DNA of 64,000 bases from Leptospira sp. WS92.C1 (lineage in GTDB: Bacteria; Spirochaetota; Leptospiria; Leptospirales; Leptospiraceae). The stretch lies in the NCBI RefSeq assembly GCF_040833975.1, contig NZ_CP162130.1, positions 372,001 through 436,000 on the forward strand, written 5' to 3'. This document shows, piece after piece, positions 27,064 to 36,605 of the stretch. A program made the translations under genes and the position numbers. Position 1 is the stretch's first letter. Each line of letters starts with the position of its first letter. The notes beneath the pieces are model-generated. The model saw nothing but the letters and a program-made list of their open reading frames with translations, had not been told where the DNA came from and did not search any database.

Positions 27064-27097
27064 TTGACAAAATTTTAATGAGTATATAATTCTATAC
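27064..27097 (+). promoter_or_regulatory. sigma-70 promoter with dyad, upstream of vapBC
   Basis: Consensus TTGACA (27064-27069) and TATAAT (27085-27090) with a short 15-bp spacer. GTATA-TAATTC-TATAC (27082-27097) is an inverted repeat over the -10 box, placed as expected for autorepression by a VapBC complex. Confidence 0.6.
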
Positions 27098-27116
27098 ACT
27101 ATAGGAATTTATCTAT

Positions 27117-27374
27117 ATGGCGCTCAGTATCAAAGATCCCGAAACCGACCTTCTCGCTCGAAAACTATCCAATTTAACAGGGGAAACTCTGACTGAGGCG
27201 ATTACAAATTCATTGAAGGAGAGATTAGAGCGAATGGAACACAACCTGAACATCCATTTTTCACTAGATGAGATTTACGATCTTTCTCGGCGTTTTCGGG
27301 AGCGGATCAAACAGCCGATTTCCTCTTTGGATCATGGAGACGAACTCTACAATGAAAACGGGCTGCCGGATTGA
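27117..27374 (+). CDS. VapB-type antitoxin
   Basis: 85 residues. The N-terminal ~40 residues ([27 protein letters not shown]) match the Rv0623-like VapB family DNA-binding region. The acidic C terminus ([16 protein letters not shown]) would thread into the toxin. AGGA lies 10 nt before the ATG. It overlaps the toxin start by 4 bp. It neutralises and helps autoregulate the pair. Confidence 0.82.
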   Translation: MALSIKDPETDLLARKLSNLTGETLTEAITNSLKERLERMEHNLNIHFSLDEIYDLSRRFRERIKQPISSLDHGDELYNENGLPD

Positions 27375-27769
27375 TCGTAGATACATCTGCGTTGCTCGCC
27401 ATTCTTCTCCAGGAAGAGGAACAGGAAAAATTTACGCTCGCGATCGTTTCCAGACCCAATTCTCGAATGTCGGTCGCAAATTATCTCGAAGCAGCGATTA
27501 AAACGGATCGACTGAAGGATCCGGTTTTATCTCGTTTATTGGATGATGCCGTTTCCAAACTCAGAATCAAATTGGAACCGGTTACTGCGGAACAAATCAA
27601 GATTGCCAGAGAAGCGTATCGAGATTTTGGAAAGGGAAGCGGTCATCCTGCGGAACTGAACTTCGGGGATTGTTTTGCGTACGCATTGGCGAAGAATGCA
27701 GGTGCGCCTCTTTTGTTTAAGGGAAGGGATTTTTCACATACGGATGTTGAACTCGTTCGATTGGATTGA
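27371..27769 (+). CDS. VapC-type PIN-domain ribonuclease toxin
   Basis: 132 residues starting at TTG (27371) within the TTGA overlap with the antitoxin stop. The PIN-domain acids are present: [13 protein letters not shown] (D4), VANYLEAAI (E42) and [14 protein letters not shown] (D99), with the late [11 protein letters not shown] aspartate. It is predicted to cut RNA, in most studied cases tRNA or rRNA. It appears intact. Confidence 0.85.
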   Translation: MIVDTSALLAILLQEEEQEKFTLAIVSRPNSRMSVANYLEAAIKTDRLKDPVLSRLLDDAVSKLRIKLEPVTAEQIKIAREAYRDFGKGSGHPAELNFGDCFAYALAKNAGAPLLFKGRDFSHTDVELVRLD

Positions 27770-27812
27770 AATTCTGGTTGCAGTCGCGTAAAAAAAGAGG
27801 ATCCTCTGGGAC

Positions 27813-29201
27813 GTGGAATATAGAATTCGGATTCAAAATCGTCATTATCAATTTGCGGATCTAAAAAGCCTTCTTGCAAAGGCAAGTCCTCATCGTTCGG
27901 GCGATGTTCTTGCCGGAATTGCCGCCGCGAGTTATGAGGAAAGGGTTGCGGCGCAGATGGTTCTTGCCGATCTTCCTTTGTCTTTGTTTCTGGAAGAACC
28001 GTTGATTCCTTATGAAGAAGACGAGGTAACTCGTTTGATTTTAGATCGTCACGATTCTATTTTGTTTTCTTCGGTCTCTTCTCTGAGCGTAGGGGAATTT
28101 AGAGAATTCTTATTGAGCGAAAAAACGGACTCCGAGGTTCTCAAAAATTTAGTTCCTGGGATCATTCCGGAAATGGTTGCCGCGGTTTCTAAAATTTGCT
28201 CGATCCAAGATCTGATTGGCATTTCCAAAAAATGCAAAGTGGTTACGAAATTTCGAAATACGATCGGCTTGCCGGGACGATTGTCTACGAGATTACAGCC
28301 CAATCATCCAACCGACGACTTAAAGGGAATTTCGGCGGGAATTTTAGACGGGCTTTTGCTCGGAAGCGGGGATGCGGTGATCGGAATCAATCCCGCCACG
28401 GACAATCTTCCTTCGGTTCATTCTCTGTTGAATCTTTTGGATGCACTGATTCAAAAATATGAAATTCCGACTCAGAGTTGTGTGCTCAGTCATGTTACGA
28501 CTACGATGGAACTGATTCAAAGGGGCGCACCCGTCGATCTCGTTTTTCAATCCATCGGAGGCAGTCAAAAGTTGAACGAAAGCTTTGGAATCAATCTGCA
28601 ATTGTTAAGCGAAGTGCGAGATGCGGCGCTTTCCTTAAAACGCGGAACCGTCGGAGACAACATAATGTATTTTGAAACGGGTCAAGGATCCGGGCTTTCC
28701 GCGGACGCTCATTGGGGGGTCGATCAGCAAACTCTGGAGGCGAGGGCTTACGCGGTCGCGAGGGAATATTCCCCTCTTCTCGTGAACACTGTGGTCGGAT
28801 TTATCGGGCCCGAGTATCTTTATAACGGAAAGCAGATTCTCAGAGCGGGGATGGAAGATCATTTTTGCGGAAAACTTCTCGGACTTCCGATGGGTGCGGA
28901 TGTTTGTTATACAAATCACGCGGAAGCGGACGGAGACGACATGGACACGTTACTCACTCTTTTGGGTGTGGCGGGCTGCAATTATATCATGGGAATCCCC
29001 GGAGCAGATGACGTTATGCTTTCTTATCAGAGTACTTCGTTTCACGATGCGTTGTATCTCAGACAAGTTTTGGGTCTCCGGCCAGCTCCGGAGTTTGAAG
29101 AATGGCTTTTGAAAAAGGGAATTCTCGATTCTAATTTTATTCCTTTGGATCAAAAACTCCAGAGCGGTCTTTTGTCCGATATCGAAACACTCACGGGTTA
29201 A
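27813..29201 (+). CDS. eutB: ethanolamine ammonia-lyase large subunit
   Basis: 462 residues, normal for EutB. It starts at GTG 27813 after an AGAGG site inside the palindrome AGAGGATCCTCT. A TIM-barrel enzyme: SRLQPNHPTDD context, SGDAVIGINPATDN, SHVTTTMELIQRGAPVDLVFQSIGG, FETGQGSGLSADAHWGVDQ and the late CYTNHAEADGDDMD are recognisable. With EutC and adenosylcobalamin it splits ethanolamine to acetaldehyde and ammonia. No microcompartment or EutA genes are adjacent. Confidence 0.92.
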   Translation: MEYRIRIQNRHYQFADLKSLLAKASPHRSGDVLAGIAAASYEERVAAQMVLADLPLSLFLEEPLIPYEEDEVTRLILDRHDSILFSSVSSLSVGEFREFLLSEKTDSEVLKNLVPGIIPEMVAAVSKICSIQDLIGISKKCKVVTKFRNTIGLPGRLSTRLQPNHPTDDLKGISAGILDGLLLGSGDAVIGINPATDNLPSVHSLLNLLDALIQKYEIPTQSCVLSHVTTTMELIQRGAPVDLVFQSIGGSQKLNESFGINLQLLSEVRDAALSLKRGTVGDNIMYFETGQGSGLSADAHWGVDQQTLEARAYAVAREYSPLLVNTVVGFIGPEYLYNGKQILRAGMEDHFCGKLLGLPMGADVCYTNHAEADGDDMDTLLTLLGVAGCNYIMGIPGADDVMLSYQSTSFHDALYLRQVLGLRPAPEFEEWLLKKGILDSNFIPLDQKLQSGLLSDIETLTG

Positions 29202-29204
29202 TTT

Positions 29205-29972
29205 ATGGACTGGGGAGAATGGAAACAGTGGACAACAGCTCGAATCGGTCTCGGTCGTTCCGGTGTTGCAGTTCCCACAAAGTCGGTTTTACAGTTTCGT
29301 TTGGATCATGCGAAGGCGAGGGACGCGGTTTGGGCGGAAGCCGATTTCAATCTTCTATTCGATTTTTTAGAGGGAATGGGATTTTCTTTTGTCGAAATCA
29401 AATCCAAGGCTTCTTCCAGGGAAGAATATTTAGTCCGGCCCGATTTAGGTAAAAAAGTTTCGACACAGGGATATCAGAGTTTGGAAAAATCCAGAGATTC
29501 CTTTTCCAAAGCTCCGGAAGATTTTGATTTGAGTCTTGTGATTTCGGACGGTTTGTCCGCGAGCGCGATCCGAGATTCCCTAATTCCTTTTTTAGAATGT
29601 TTGATCCCGTATCTTCAAAAATTGAAAATCAAAATCAGCCCGATTGTCATCGTAAAAAACGGAAGGGTGGCGATCGGAGACGAAATCGGCGCCTTTTGGA
29701 AATCCAAAGTGGTCATCGTTTTGATCGGAGAAAGACCCGGTTTATCTACCGAAAACAGTCTGGGTTTTTATCTCACATACAATCCGATCGGCGGTCTTAC
29801 CGATGAAAAAAGAAACTGCATCTCCAATATTCGTCCCGGTGGGATGACGTATGAGGATGCGTCCAGAAAGGCTTTGTATCTTTTAACTCTTTCCTTAGAA
29901 AAAAAACTTTCCGGGGTCTTGCTGAAAGATGAAGAGACTCCTTCTCTTTCTGAAAATCGCAAAATCGAATAA
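29205..29972 (+). CDS. eutC: ethanolamine ammonia-lyase small subunit
   Basis: 255 residues. TTARIGLGRSGVAVPTKSVLQFRLDHAKARDAVW at the N terminus (split here only for reading), then LVISDGLSASAIRD, VIVLIGERPGLSTENSLGFYLTY and CISNIRPGGMTYEDA are standard EutC motifs that help bind B12. It starts 3 bp after eutB. The short N terminus lacks an obvious encapsulation peptide, in keeping with a cytosolic enzyme (inference). Confidence 0.92.
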   Translation: MDWGEWKQWTTARIGLGRSGVAVPTKSVLQFRLDHAKARDAVWAEADFNLLFDFLEGMGFSFVEIKSKASSREEYLVRPDLGKKVSTQGYQSLEKSRDSFSKAPEDFDLSLVISDGLSASAIRDSLIPFLECLIPYLQKLKIKISPIVIVKNGRVAIGDEIGAFWKSKVVIVLIGERPGLSTENSLGFYLTYNPIGGLTDEKRNCISNIRPGGMTYEDASRKALYLLTLSLEKKLSGVLLKDEETPSLSENRKIE

Positions 29973-30114
29973 AAAGAATCACCTTTGGATTCGATCCTTT
30001 GCAATTTTTTTCCGATTCCTTTTTTGCGAATTTGACAATTTGATTCGATATGTTTTGAAAGGATTCCTGGATTTTCCTTGATGAATTGGGGGTTTTTGAG
30101 GAATGTAACCGAGT

Positions 30115-31014
30115 ATGCTTTTCCAGTATTTGAAATTGCTCCGGATTTATCAATGGATCAAAAACGTGATCATCTTTGCGGGAATTATTTTCGCAAAAAA
30201 GTTAACAGATTTTGAATCTTTACAAAGAGTGATCGCAGCCTTTTTTCTTTTTTCTCTCGTAGCAAGTTGCCAATACGCGATCAACGACTATCTGGATCGA
30301 AAAGAAGACGCTTTACACCCTGAAAAAAAGCATAGGCCCCTTGCGTCCGGAAAATTGGATCCTTCCTTCGCCCTTTTTATCACTGCGATCATTCTTCCGT
30401 TGTCTTTGATTCTCGCGTATCTTTTACATCCCGTTTTTTTTGGTCTGGTTTCCTTTTATCTCGTTTTTAATATTTTATACAGTAAATTTCTAAAACATAT
30501 GGTGATTTTGGATGTGATGAGCATCAGTATCGGATTTGTGATTCGTGCGATTGCAGGCGCTGTCATCATTCATGTTACGTTTTCGTCTTGGCTTCTTCTT
30601 TGCACGTTTATGCTCGCCTTGTTTTGGGGCTTTTCCAAACGAAGAGGGGAGCTCATTATCTTAGAAGGGAATGCGAAGGGTCATCGAAAGATTCTTGATG
30701 AGTATTCGACCAGCTTTCTGGATATGATGTTGGGAATCGTAGCCACGATGACTCTGATGAGTTACGTTCTTTACGTTACGAGTCCTACCACGATCGCAAA
30801 CTTGGGAACGGATCAGATGATTTATACGATTCCGATCGTTGTTTACGCGATCTTTCGTTCCTTATACATCATTTATATTAAGAATATGGGGCATAACCCT
30901 ACAAAGGCGATTCTTTCGGACGCCGGTGTTTTGGTTGCAGGTCTGATCTGGGTGGCTTTGGTAATTGCAATTATGTATTCCGGTTTTGGTAAGGGAGTTT
31001 GGTTCGATTTGTAA
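30115..31014 (+). CDS. UbiA-family prenyltransferase, decaprenyl-phosphate phosphoribosyltransferase-like
   Basis: 299 residues, about nine membrane helices. The first aspartate-rich motif is NDYLDRKEDALHPEKKHRPLA, and RPLASGKL is typical of the DPPR-synthase branch. The second motif region is around DEYSTSFLDMM. Such enzymes transfer phosphoribose to polyprenyl phosphate for arabinosyl-lipid synthesis, but without neighbours of that pathway the donor is uncertain. It stands alone, 142 bp after eutC. Confidence 0.72.
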   Translation: MLFQYLKLLRIYQWIKNVIIFAGIIFAKKLTDFESLQRVIAAFFLFSLVASCQYAINDYLDRKEDALHPEKKHRPLASGKLDPSFALFITAIILPLSLILAYLLHPVFFGLVSFYLVFNILYSKFLKHMVILDVMSISIGFVIRAIAGAVIIHVTFSSWLLLCTFMLALFWGFSKRRGELIILEGNAKGHRKILDEYSTSFLDMMLGIVATMTLMSYVLYVTSPTTIANLGTDQMIYTIPIVVYAIFRSLYIIYIKNMGHNPTKAILSDAGVLVAGLIWVALVIAIMYSGFGKGVWFDL

Positions 31015-31072
31015 GATTGTGGTTCGGATCCGATTGAAAAAATGGAGATTTGAATTTCCCCGTGATTTTACT

Positions 31073-31099
31073 TTGAATCGGACTTTAAGTCCCGTTCAA
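31073..31099. repeat. imperfect hairpin near the TGTAGGA palindrome
   Basis: TTGAA-GGACT-TTA-AGTCC-TTCAA with a 2-nt internal mismatch. No T-tract follows. It lies between the UbiA-family gene and the thioredoxin-like gene. Confidence 0.35.
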
Positions 31100-31118
31100 G
31101 CAGATTTCGAGTGAAAGG

Positions 31119-31142
31119 CATTTGTAGGAACTCCTACAAATG
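31119..31142. repeat. dispersed Leptospira palindrome, perfect copy
   Basis: CATTTGTAGGA-AC-TCCTACAAATG: 11-bp arms fully complementary. This is the best copy of the element in the window, in the 218-bp gap before the thioredoxin-like gene. A half-like fragment (TTTCCTACAAA) follows at about 31160. Confidence 0.75.
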
Positions 31143-31232
31143 CAAAAGTAAAAAAGGATTTCCTACAAATTTTGAAATTTTTTTGCATCTGATTTTTCTC
31201 AAAAACAAAAATCCGAACCGTAACAATTTCGA

Positions 31233-31760
31233 ATGTCGGTCGAATTTTATCGTATGAAAGAAGTTTTAAAAAAGGGAACGAACATAGGACTTTGGATCCT
31301 TTTATTTTTAACGATTACGATTTCGATTTCAATTTTTAGAGCATCCGATTTAAAACCTTCCGTATTTCTTTCCGGAATGAATCTGACTGAGGGAGAAAAA
31401 TACGATTCTAAAAATCGCGTTTCGATCGTTTATTTTTGGGCGACTTGGTGCGGGGTTTGTTCCACAAATCTCCCCTTGGTCCGTTGGTATGCGGATGGAT
31501 TGGAAAACAGTTCGCGATTCTCCTTTGTTACCGTTGAAGAAGGCGAGAATTTTTCGGAGCTATCCGATTACATCCGAAAACATCAGTTGAAGTTTGCGGT
31601 AATCCCCGGAAATTCTCAACTTTTGAAAGAATGGAAGGTCGGCGGATTTCCTTCCTTTTTTATTCTGGATAAATCAGGAACGATTCGTTTCGCAGATTCC
31701 GGAATGATGAATCCTTTGAGTTTTTTGCTTAGAATCTGGATCGTATATTTCTTTTTTTAA
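31233..31760 (+). CDS. TlpA-like membrane-anchored thioredoxin-fold protein
   Basis: 175 residues from 31233. An alternative ATG at 31254 ([10 protein letters not shown]) is equally possible, since neither has a clear ribosome site. One N-terminal membrane anchor (~14-32) precedes a thioredoxin fold with [20 protein letters not shown] (redox CGVC) and the cis-proline strand [10 protein letters not shown]. It is shorter than usual and ends in a hydrophobic tail ([11 protein letters not shown]). Probably a periplasmic disulfide reductase for an unknown partner. Confidence 0.78.
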   Translation: MSVEFYRMKEVLKKGTNIGLWILLFLTITISISIFRASDLKPSVFLSGMNLTEGEKYDSKNRVSIVYFWATWCGVCSTNLPLVRWYADGLENSSRFSFVTVEEGENFSELSDYIRKHQLKFAVIPGNSQLLKEWKVGGFPSFFILDKSGTIRFADSGMMNPLSFLLRIWIVYFFF

Positions 31761-31905
31761 AAACGTTCGTCTTTTTGGACCTCCCAATTTTGAAAATAAA
31801 TTTCAAAAATATCAAAATCTCGAATCGGGTATGGATTGTAAAACGAAGATTTTTTACATCTATTCCTTTTAAGGGTAAAGGAATTTTCGAAACGAGTTTT
31901 CATTC

Positions 31906-33291
31906 ATGCGAATCAAACATTTTTTTAAAACATTTTTACTTCTTTTCTATTTTGCTTTCGGCGGGTGTAAGGAAAAACCCTTAGACAACTCTTGTAGTCC
32001 GGAATCCAAATCACATTGGGAAGCGGTGATTTTAAGCGCGGCTTCGTCTAACTTGATCCCCTATTGCGGAGCCGATCCGAACGCTCCCCGCGCTTTGAGT
32101 TATCCGAGTCCTTCCGCGTTTGCAAACGGAGTTCCGTTTAGTCTGACTCCCACAGTGATCGGAAATGGAATCACATTTTCCATTCTTCCTGCGCTTCCCA
32201 ATGGATTGGCCTTAGATTCTCAAACCGGAACGATCTCCGGTTCTTACATCGGTTATTCCGGTGTGGACACGGTCTTTACGGTCACCGCTTCTAATGCAAA
32301 TGGATTCGTTTTAGGATTTCTGGAGTTGATTTTATCCGGACCACTTCCTCTCAAAACGGGACAAACGATCTGTTATGATTCGGTAGGAAATCCGATTTCT
32401 TGTGCGGGCACAGGTCAGGACGGACTTTTTCAAAACGGAAGGAACGCGAGTTTTTCAGGCCCGACGCTGGTGAACGGAACCGACTATACTACAACCGATC
32501 ACTTTTCCGGTTTGATCTGGAAGAGCTGTAGCGAAGGACAAACGGGAGCCGCTTGTGTTGGTATACCAAATGATTTCGATTGGGTTGCGGGAAATGCCGC
32601 TTGTACAAATTTAAACGGAATTCCGTATGCAAACCGTACGGATTGGAGACTTGCTTCCGCAAAAGAATTGTCCACGATCGTCCATTATGACGGGAATAGT
32701 CCGGCTACGTATCCCGGTCCATTTCCAAATACCAGCGGATCCGGTTATTGGAGCTCGAGTCTTTATGCGCCGATCGTCGGTGATTCTTGGTATGTTTCTT
32801 TTACGGACGGAATCATTGGTGAAACGATTCAAGCGAACGCGAATAAGGTTCATTGTGTATCCGGATCACAATTGCCTGCTCCGCTTTTCAGAGACAACGG
32901 AGATTCTACCGTAACCGATGTAAATACCGGATTAGTTTGGACTCAGTGTCCTGCGGGATTGACCGGATTCGGCTGTTCAGCCGGAGTCGCTTCTTCTGTA
33001 AATTGGACGAATGCCTTGATCGGCTGTAATTCTTTGAACTTATCGGGAAGAGTTTGGAGACTTCCTTCGGTAAACGAACTTCAATCGATAACGGATATAT
33101 CGGGGACCTTTCCCGTTTCGAATATCAATTCATCCTTTTTTCCGAATACACCGGCTGCCAATTTCTGGACTTCGACCAGTTATACAAATCCGGCCGACGC
33201 TTGGGTGCTTCAATTCGGGATCGGCAACGTAGTTATGAATTTAACGAAAGGTGCGATTGCAAACGTGCGTTGTGTGGCGACAGGTCCTTGA
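31906..33291 (+). CDS. lipoprotein with Ig-like domain and two DUF1566 domains
   Basis: 461 residues. A signal peptide ends in a spirochaete-type lipobox (YFAFGGC, lipid Cys ~22). Residues ~65-145 are a putative-Ig (He_PIG) domain (GNGITFSILPALPNGLALDSQTGTISG in pieces). Two DUF1566 domains follow (~160-320 and ~330-460), each with GLIW/GLVW, DWRLAS or WRLPSVNEL, a YWSSS/FWTSTSY motif and a final V(H/R)CV. Probably an outer-surface protein. Function unknown. Confidence 0.82.
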   Translation: MRIKHFFKTFLLLFYFAFGGCKEKPLDNSCSPESKSHWEAVILSAASSNLIPYCGADPNAPRALSYPSPSAFANGVPFSLTPTVIGNGITFSILPALPNGLALDSQTGTISGSYIGYSGVDTVFTVTASNANGFVLGFLELILSGPLPLKTGQTICYDSVGNPISCAGTGQDGLFQNGRNASFSGPTLVNGTDYTTTDHFSGLIWKSCSEGQTGAACVGIPNDFDWVAGNAACTNLNGIPYANRTDWRLASAKELSTIVHYDGNSPATYPGPFPNTSGSGYWSSSLYAPIVGDSWYVSFTDGIIGETIQANANKVHCVSGSQLPAPLFRDNGDSTVTDVNTGLVWTQCPAGLTGFGCSAGVASSVNWTNALIGCNSLNLSGRVWRLPSVNELQSITDISGTFPVSNINSSFFPNTPAANFWTSTSYTNPADAWVLQFGIGNVVMNLTKGAIANVRCVATGP

Positions 33292-33349
33292 GTTTTATCT
33301 GGATAACATTTTAGAATGATGTCTTAGAAAACCGATATTTAGAATAAGC

Positions 33350-34120
33350 ATGGAGCCGTTTAAACCCAAACCCCTTTTAAATAAATCAGAACTCCGTCAG
33401 ATCAAAAAATCACGGACTCGGGTCGAAGGGAAAAAAGTAATTACGGACGATGTGAAAAAACTGAAGTCGCTGAATGTGACTCCGGATCTTCCGAAAAAAG
33501 AACTCATTCAATATTACAAAGAACCGATTTGGATCGAATATTATATTCCGAGAGAATCTAGATTTGCTTATGAAGTAAAATATCTATTTGTAAAACTCAT
33601 CGATCCGATTCCCAGACCGGAACCCGCGGATCGAGTTTTGAGAGAAGCTTTGAAAAAGGGAGAATTTATAGATCTGATCGACGTTTTGTTTCAATATCCC
33701 GAAAAAGAGAATTTGATACGGAGCAGTTATTTGAATACCTTTTCGTTTTTGGAATCGATTTCAAGTAATTACAAGCAATACCTAAAAAGTAAGGATGCAT
33801 ATGATCTCCGAGTTCCATTGTTTCATACGGAAGCATTGATGAAACGGGAACCGACAGTGGCGACTTTGGAGTTTTTAGGAGCATTTACGATATACAATTT
33901 AAACTGGCTGATTCGAAAATTAAACGAAGCCGGCGAGGAATTTTCGCTTGAAGACGAAACGATTTCCATGTTGATCAAAAGACGAAACGAATACTGGGAC
34001 GAAAAGTCGCTTATTGCAGACGAAGATTTTGAATTGTTTGCCGCATTGTTTTACGAGCAGGCGTTTCCGCACAGGGGTTCCGATTTTGATGAAACTTTAT
34101 TGATGAGAGATCAGATTTGA
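33350..34120 (+). CDS. hypothetical protein, charged, cytoplasmic
   Basis: 256 residues, not recognised. It has a lysine-rich N terminus (~1-60), then an alpha-helical body rich in aromatic and acidic residues (e.g. [36 protein letters not shown]). No signal peptide, membrane segment or known motif. It follows the lipoprotein by 58 bp on the same strand. Codon use looks like its neighbours. Confidence 0.65.
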   Translation: MEPFKPKPLLNKSELRQIKKSRTRVEGKKVITDDVKKLKSLNVTPDLPKKELIQYYKEPIWIEYYIPRESRFAYEVKYLFVKLIDPIPRPEPADRVLREALKKGEFIDLIDVLFQYPEKENLIRSSYLNTFSFLESISSNYKQYLKSKDAYDLRVPLFHTEALMKREPTVATLEFLGAFTIYNLNWLIRKLNEAGEEFSLEDETISMLIKRRNEYWDEKSLIADEDFELFAALFYEQAFPHRGSDFDETLLMRDQI

Positions 34121-34264
34121 TTTTATATATACATTCATTATAGTGATAAATTTTTGAAAACACTTCCAGCAAATTCTTAAAGACCCTTTCTTTTTTTGAA
34201 ATATAAATCACGAAACCTAAACTGTATCAAATTTCGTTTTAGAAGAATGAATTGTATTTTGAAA

Positions 34265-35458
34265 TTAGCTGATTTTGCTTTGAACCTCTGTCAGTTTATC
34301 TTTGAGAATTAGAAACGGTTGCTCGATCAGTAGAAAGAAAAACCAAGAGATCAAGAACGTTATCAATACTAAATAGATGCTGCAAACAAGAAACATCCAG
34401 ACGGAAGGTATTCCTTGAATCAAAGGAGTAATTTTTTTTGCAGCGACTGGGATTGCGAAAATATGCCAAAGATAGGCTGTGTAGCCTAGTCTCGCAAACG
34501 GTCTAAAGATTATAAAACTGAAAAAAGTTTTTAAGTATCCCGGATAAAAGGAGAAATACATCAAAATTCCGAAACCGAAAGACAGAAAAATAGGACGTAA
34601 AACCAAGGCCCAGGATGTTCCAGGATCGATTTGATGGGTTCCGATCACGATCAAGAACCCGAGGATTAAAGTTATTCTCAGCGAAAGTCGGTATTTGCCG
34701 ATTCTTTCTTCCGTGAGCGGAAAATGATGGAAAAGTTCATAGACGACCATTCCTGCTAGTATCGAGTCGAATCTCGCGTGAAAATGATAAGCCGCATCTA
34801 AGTTAGGAACTGGGAAAGCGAGTTTTAGTCGTACAAAAAATGCTGTCAGAAAACCAATAAGATAAAACAAAAAACGGATTTTTATATTTACTCTAAAAAG
34901 AAAGATCCAGCAGAGAAAAGGTAATATCAGATAAAAATGTTCTTCGATCGATAAAGACCATCCCCCGTTATATAACGCATGAGGTAAAAAATCGGATAAA
35001 TAAAAAATATCGACCCAGACGTGCTCCAATCTTAGTTTTTCATCGGCGATGAGAGCTAAAATCTGAGAATTTGTAATATTCAAACTTTCTAACTTAGATA
35101 TTTGCTGATATTTACTGTAAAAAAGAATCGCTAATGCGAAATAAAAAGGAGGGAATATTCTAAGGGACCTTTTGATAAAAAATTGTTTGATTTCTATTTT
35201 TTCTTTTCTTTCATGTTCTCGAAATAAACCGCCGTAAATTAAAAATCCGCTGAGAAGAAAGAAAAAATCTACTCCGGAAGAAAGGGAACCGAGAAACAAA
35301 CGAAGAGAATCCGTTTCTCCCGGAATGATTGTTCTTGCGGTTACCCATCCATGGAATACGACAACAAAAAGAATCGAAATTGCTCTAATTCCGTTTAGGT
35401 TCTCATATTCGTTTTCTTTTTTTTGAAATATTGATAAAAAGTACTCTTTAAAATTCAT
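34265..35458 (-). CDS. acyltransferase-3 family membrane protein (copy A)
   Basis: 397 residues, about ten membrane helices. NGIRAISILFVVVFHGW holds the conserved R and H of the acyltransferase-3/OafA family. SSGVDFFFLLSGFLI and FFIKRSLRIFPPFYF are also diagnostic. These enzymes O-acetylate or acylate sugars of LPS, exopolysaccharide or peptidoglycan. It is a clear paralog of the 36760-37977 gene. It follows the signal peptidase gene by 28 bp and belongs to the duplicated cassette. Confidence 0.88.
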   Translation of the reverse strand: MNFKEYFLSIFQKKENEYENLNGIRAISILFVVVFHGWVTARTIIPGETDSLRLFLGSLSSGVDFFFLLSGFLIYGGLFREHERKEKIEIKQFFIKRSLRIFPPFYFALAILFYSKYQQISKLESLNITNSQILALIADEKLRLEHVWVDIFYLSDFLPHALYNGGWSLSIEEHFYLILPFLCWIFLFRVNIKIRFLFYLIGFLTAFFVRLKLAFPVPNLDAAYHFHARFDSILAGMVVYELFHHFPLTEERIGKYRLSLRITLILGFLIVIGTHQIDPGTSWALVLRPIFLSFGFGILMYFSFYPGYLKTFFSFIIFRPFARLGYTAYLWHIFAIPVAAKKITPLIQGIPSVWMFLVCSIYLVLITFLISWFFFLLIEQPFLILKDKLTEVQSKIS

Positions 35459-35486
35459 TCTACGAAAAACCTGCTGTTCTAATCTT

Positions 35487-36068
35487 TTATAAAAAAAGCC
35501 AGACCTTTCCTCTTAATTTTTGAAACGGAATTAATCCGTAATTTCTAGAATCTGTCGAATATTCCCGATTGTCTCCGAGAACCAAAAAATATCCAGGCGG
35601 AATTCTCCCCACATCTCCGATTGGAACGTTTCCTTTTACGGCTGTCATTGGAATCATGGATAGAGAAGGCGCAATCGTTTTAAAACCAGGTTTTAAAAAT
35701 GTTTCCTGAAGCGGCCCGTCGTTGATTAAAATTCGATCGTTTTCAAAGCGGAAATAATCGCCCGGAAGTCCGACTACTCTTTTTAAGCTCAGTTCTTCCT
35801 CTATACCGTCTAAAACTAAAACGTCAAATCGACTTACCCTTCCTTCCAAAAAAGAAACTTCCCATTTACCGATTCGAGCAGGGAATCCCCATTTTGTCAC
35901 CAAGATCAAGTCTCCTTCCTTATAAGAAGGGGACATGGAATAACCGGAAATGAAGTAAATTTGGAAAAGAAAAATTCGCATCAAAAGAATCGTAAATAAG
36001 GAAAGAAAAATTGGAAAAACTTTGAGGATCGTTTGCCGGATCTTACTTTTTTTTTCCGAATTTTTCAT
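35487..36068 (-). CDS. lepB: signal peptidase I (intact cassette copy)
   Basis: 193 residues. One N-terminal membrane helix (~16-40), then the catalytic serine S44 in SGYSMSPSY, the general-base lysine K96 in LSLKRVVGLPGD, and the conserved GDNREYSTDSRNYG box at ~165. It cleaves signal peptides at the outer face of the inner membrane. Its location between a membrane glycosyltransferase remnant and an acyltransferase suggests a specialised extra copy (inference). Its N-terminal 118 codons are almost identical to the broken copy at 38.1-38.8 kb. Confidence 0.9.
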   Translation of the reverse strand: MKNSEKKSKIRQTILKVFPIFLSLFTILLMRIFLFQIYFISGYSMSPSYKEGDLILVTKWGFPARIGKWEVSFLEGRVSRFDVLVLDGIEEELSLKRVVGLPGDYFRFENDRILINDGPLQETFLKPGFKTIAPSLSMIPMTAVKGNVPIGDVGRIPPGYFLVLGDNREYSTDSRNYGLIPFQKLRGKVWLFL

Positions 36069-36119
36069 AACAGACTGGAACAGAATTCAAAAAAATCCGT
36101 ATAAGGAAAAGAACAAAAA
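35716..36119. repeat. 404-bp duplicated block, copy 1
   Basis: Matches 38401-38803 with about six substitutions and one single-base indel (about 98 percent identity). It spans the 5' part of the signal peptidase gene and about 50 bp upstream. Identity stops abruptly at both ends. Confidence 0.9.
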
Positions 36120-36160
36120 TTCGACGGAGAATTGAATCCGAAAGAATTCTGCGGCTTCGT

Positions 36161-36605
36161 TTATTTGATATTTCCAATCCAGATTTCGTAACTTCCCGTT
36201 TTTGAGATCGTAAAGTTAGGGAGAGAGTTTTTTAATTTTGGTATAAGAATTTCACGATCCCACGTGACGGGTTTAACGATCTCGATGCCCATAGAATTTT
36301 TTTTGATTTGCTGCTTGGCCTTTGTATCCACGAATTCTAAGTTATATTTATGAAACTAATGACCTCGGTTGACAGGTATAGTATAATATTCAAGTTCAGG
36401 AGTGAATATGGCAACCGAAGTCGGACTCGATCCAGCCCTTGGCCTGCAGTATTTTCATCAGGCTGTCCGATGCGAAAGAAGATTCAGGAATCAGATAATG
36501 AGTTCCGGAAATACAGAGTGCAATCAAAAGAAGGACAACGATAATCTGAATCGGAAACAACGAGATCCAGTTCCTGAGTTTATCATAGAGATCGTTTGCT
36601 TTCAT
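36161..36605 (-). pseudogene. glycosyltransferase paralog reduced to its two ends
   Basis: The 5' piece (36396-36605, 69 residues) reads like the N terminus of the 38925-40478 protein: THYLIPESSFASDSLMKILQ here versus TYYIIPESAFASDSLVKVLQ there. It stops soon after GWIESDFG. A second open stretch in another frame (36161-36355, 64 codons, no start) ends ...SKTGSYEIWIGNIK, like the tail of such proteins. The central ~400 residues are missing. It sits just upstream of the intact signal peptidase, the position that the full gene occupies in the other cassette. Confidence 0.7.

Noticed and set aside
26835..27089. Plus-strand open frame in the gap before vapBC
   Set aside because: Phe-rich low-complexity composition, no ribosome site, and it runs through the vapBC promoter. 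Not credible as a gene.
36369..36385. TTGACA and TATAAT close together on the plus strand
   Set aside because: Only 7 bp separate them, too short for a sigma-70 promoter, and no plus-strand gene follows.
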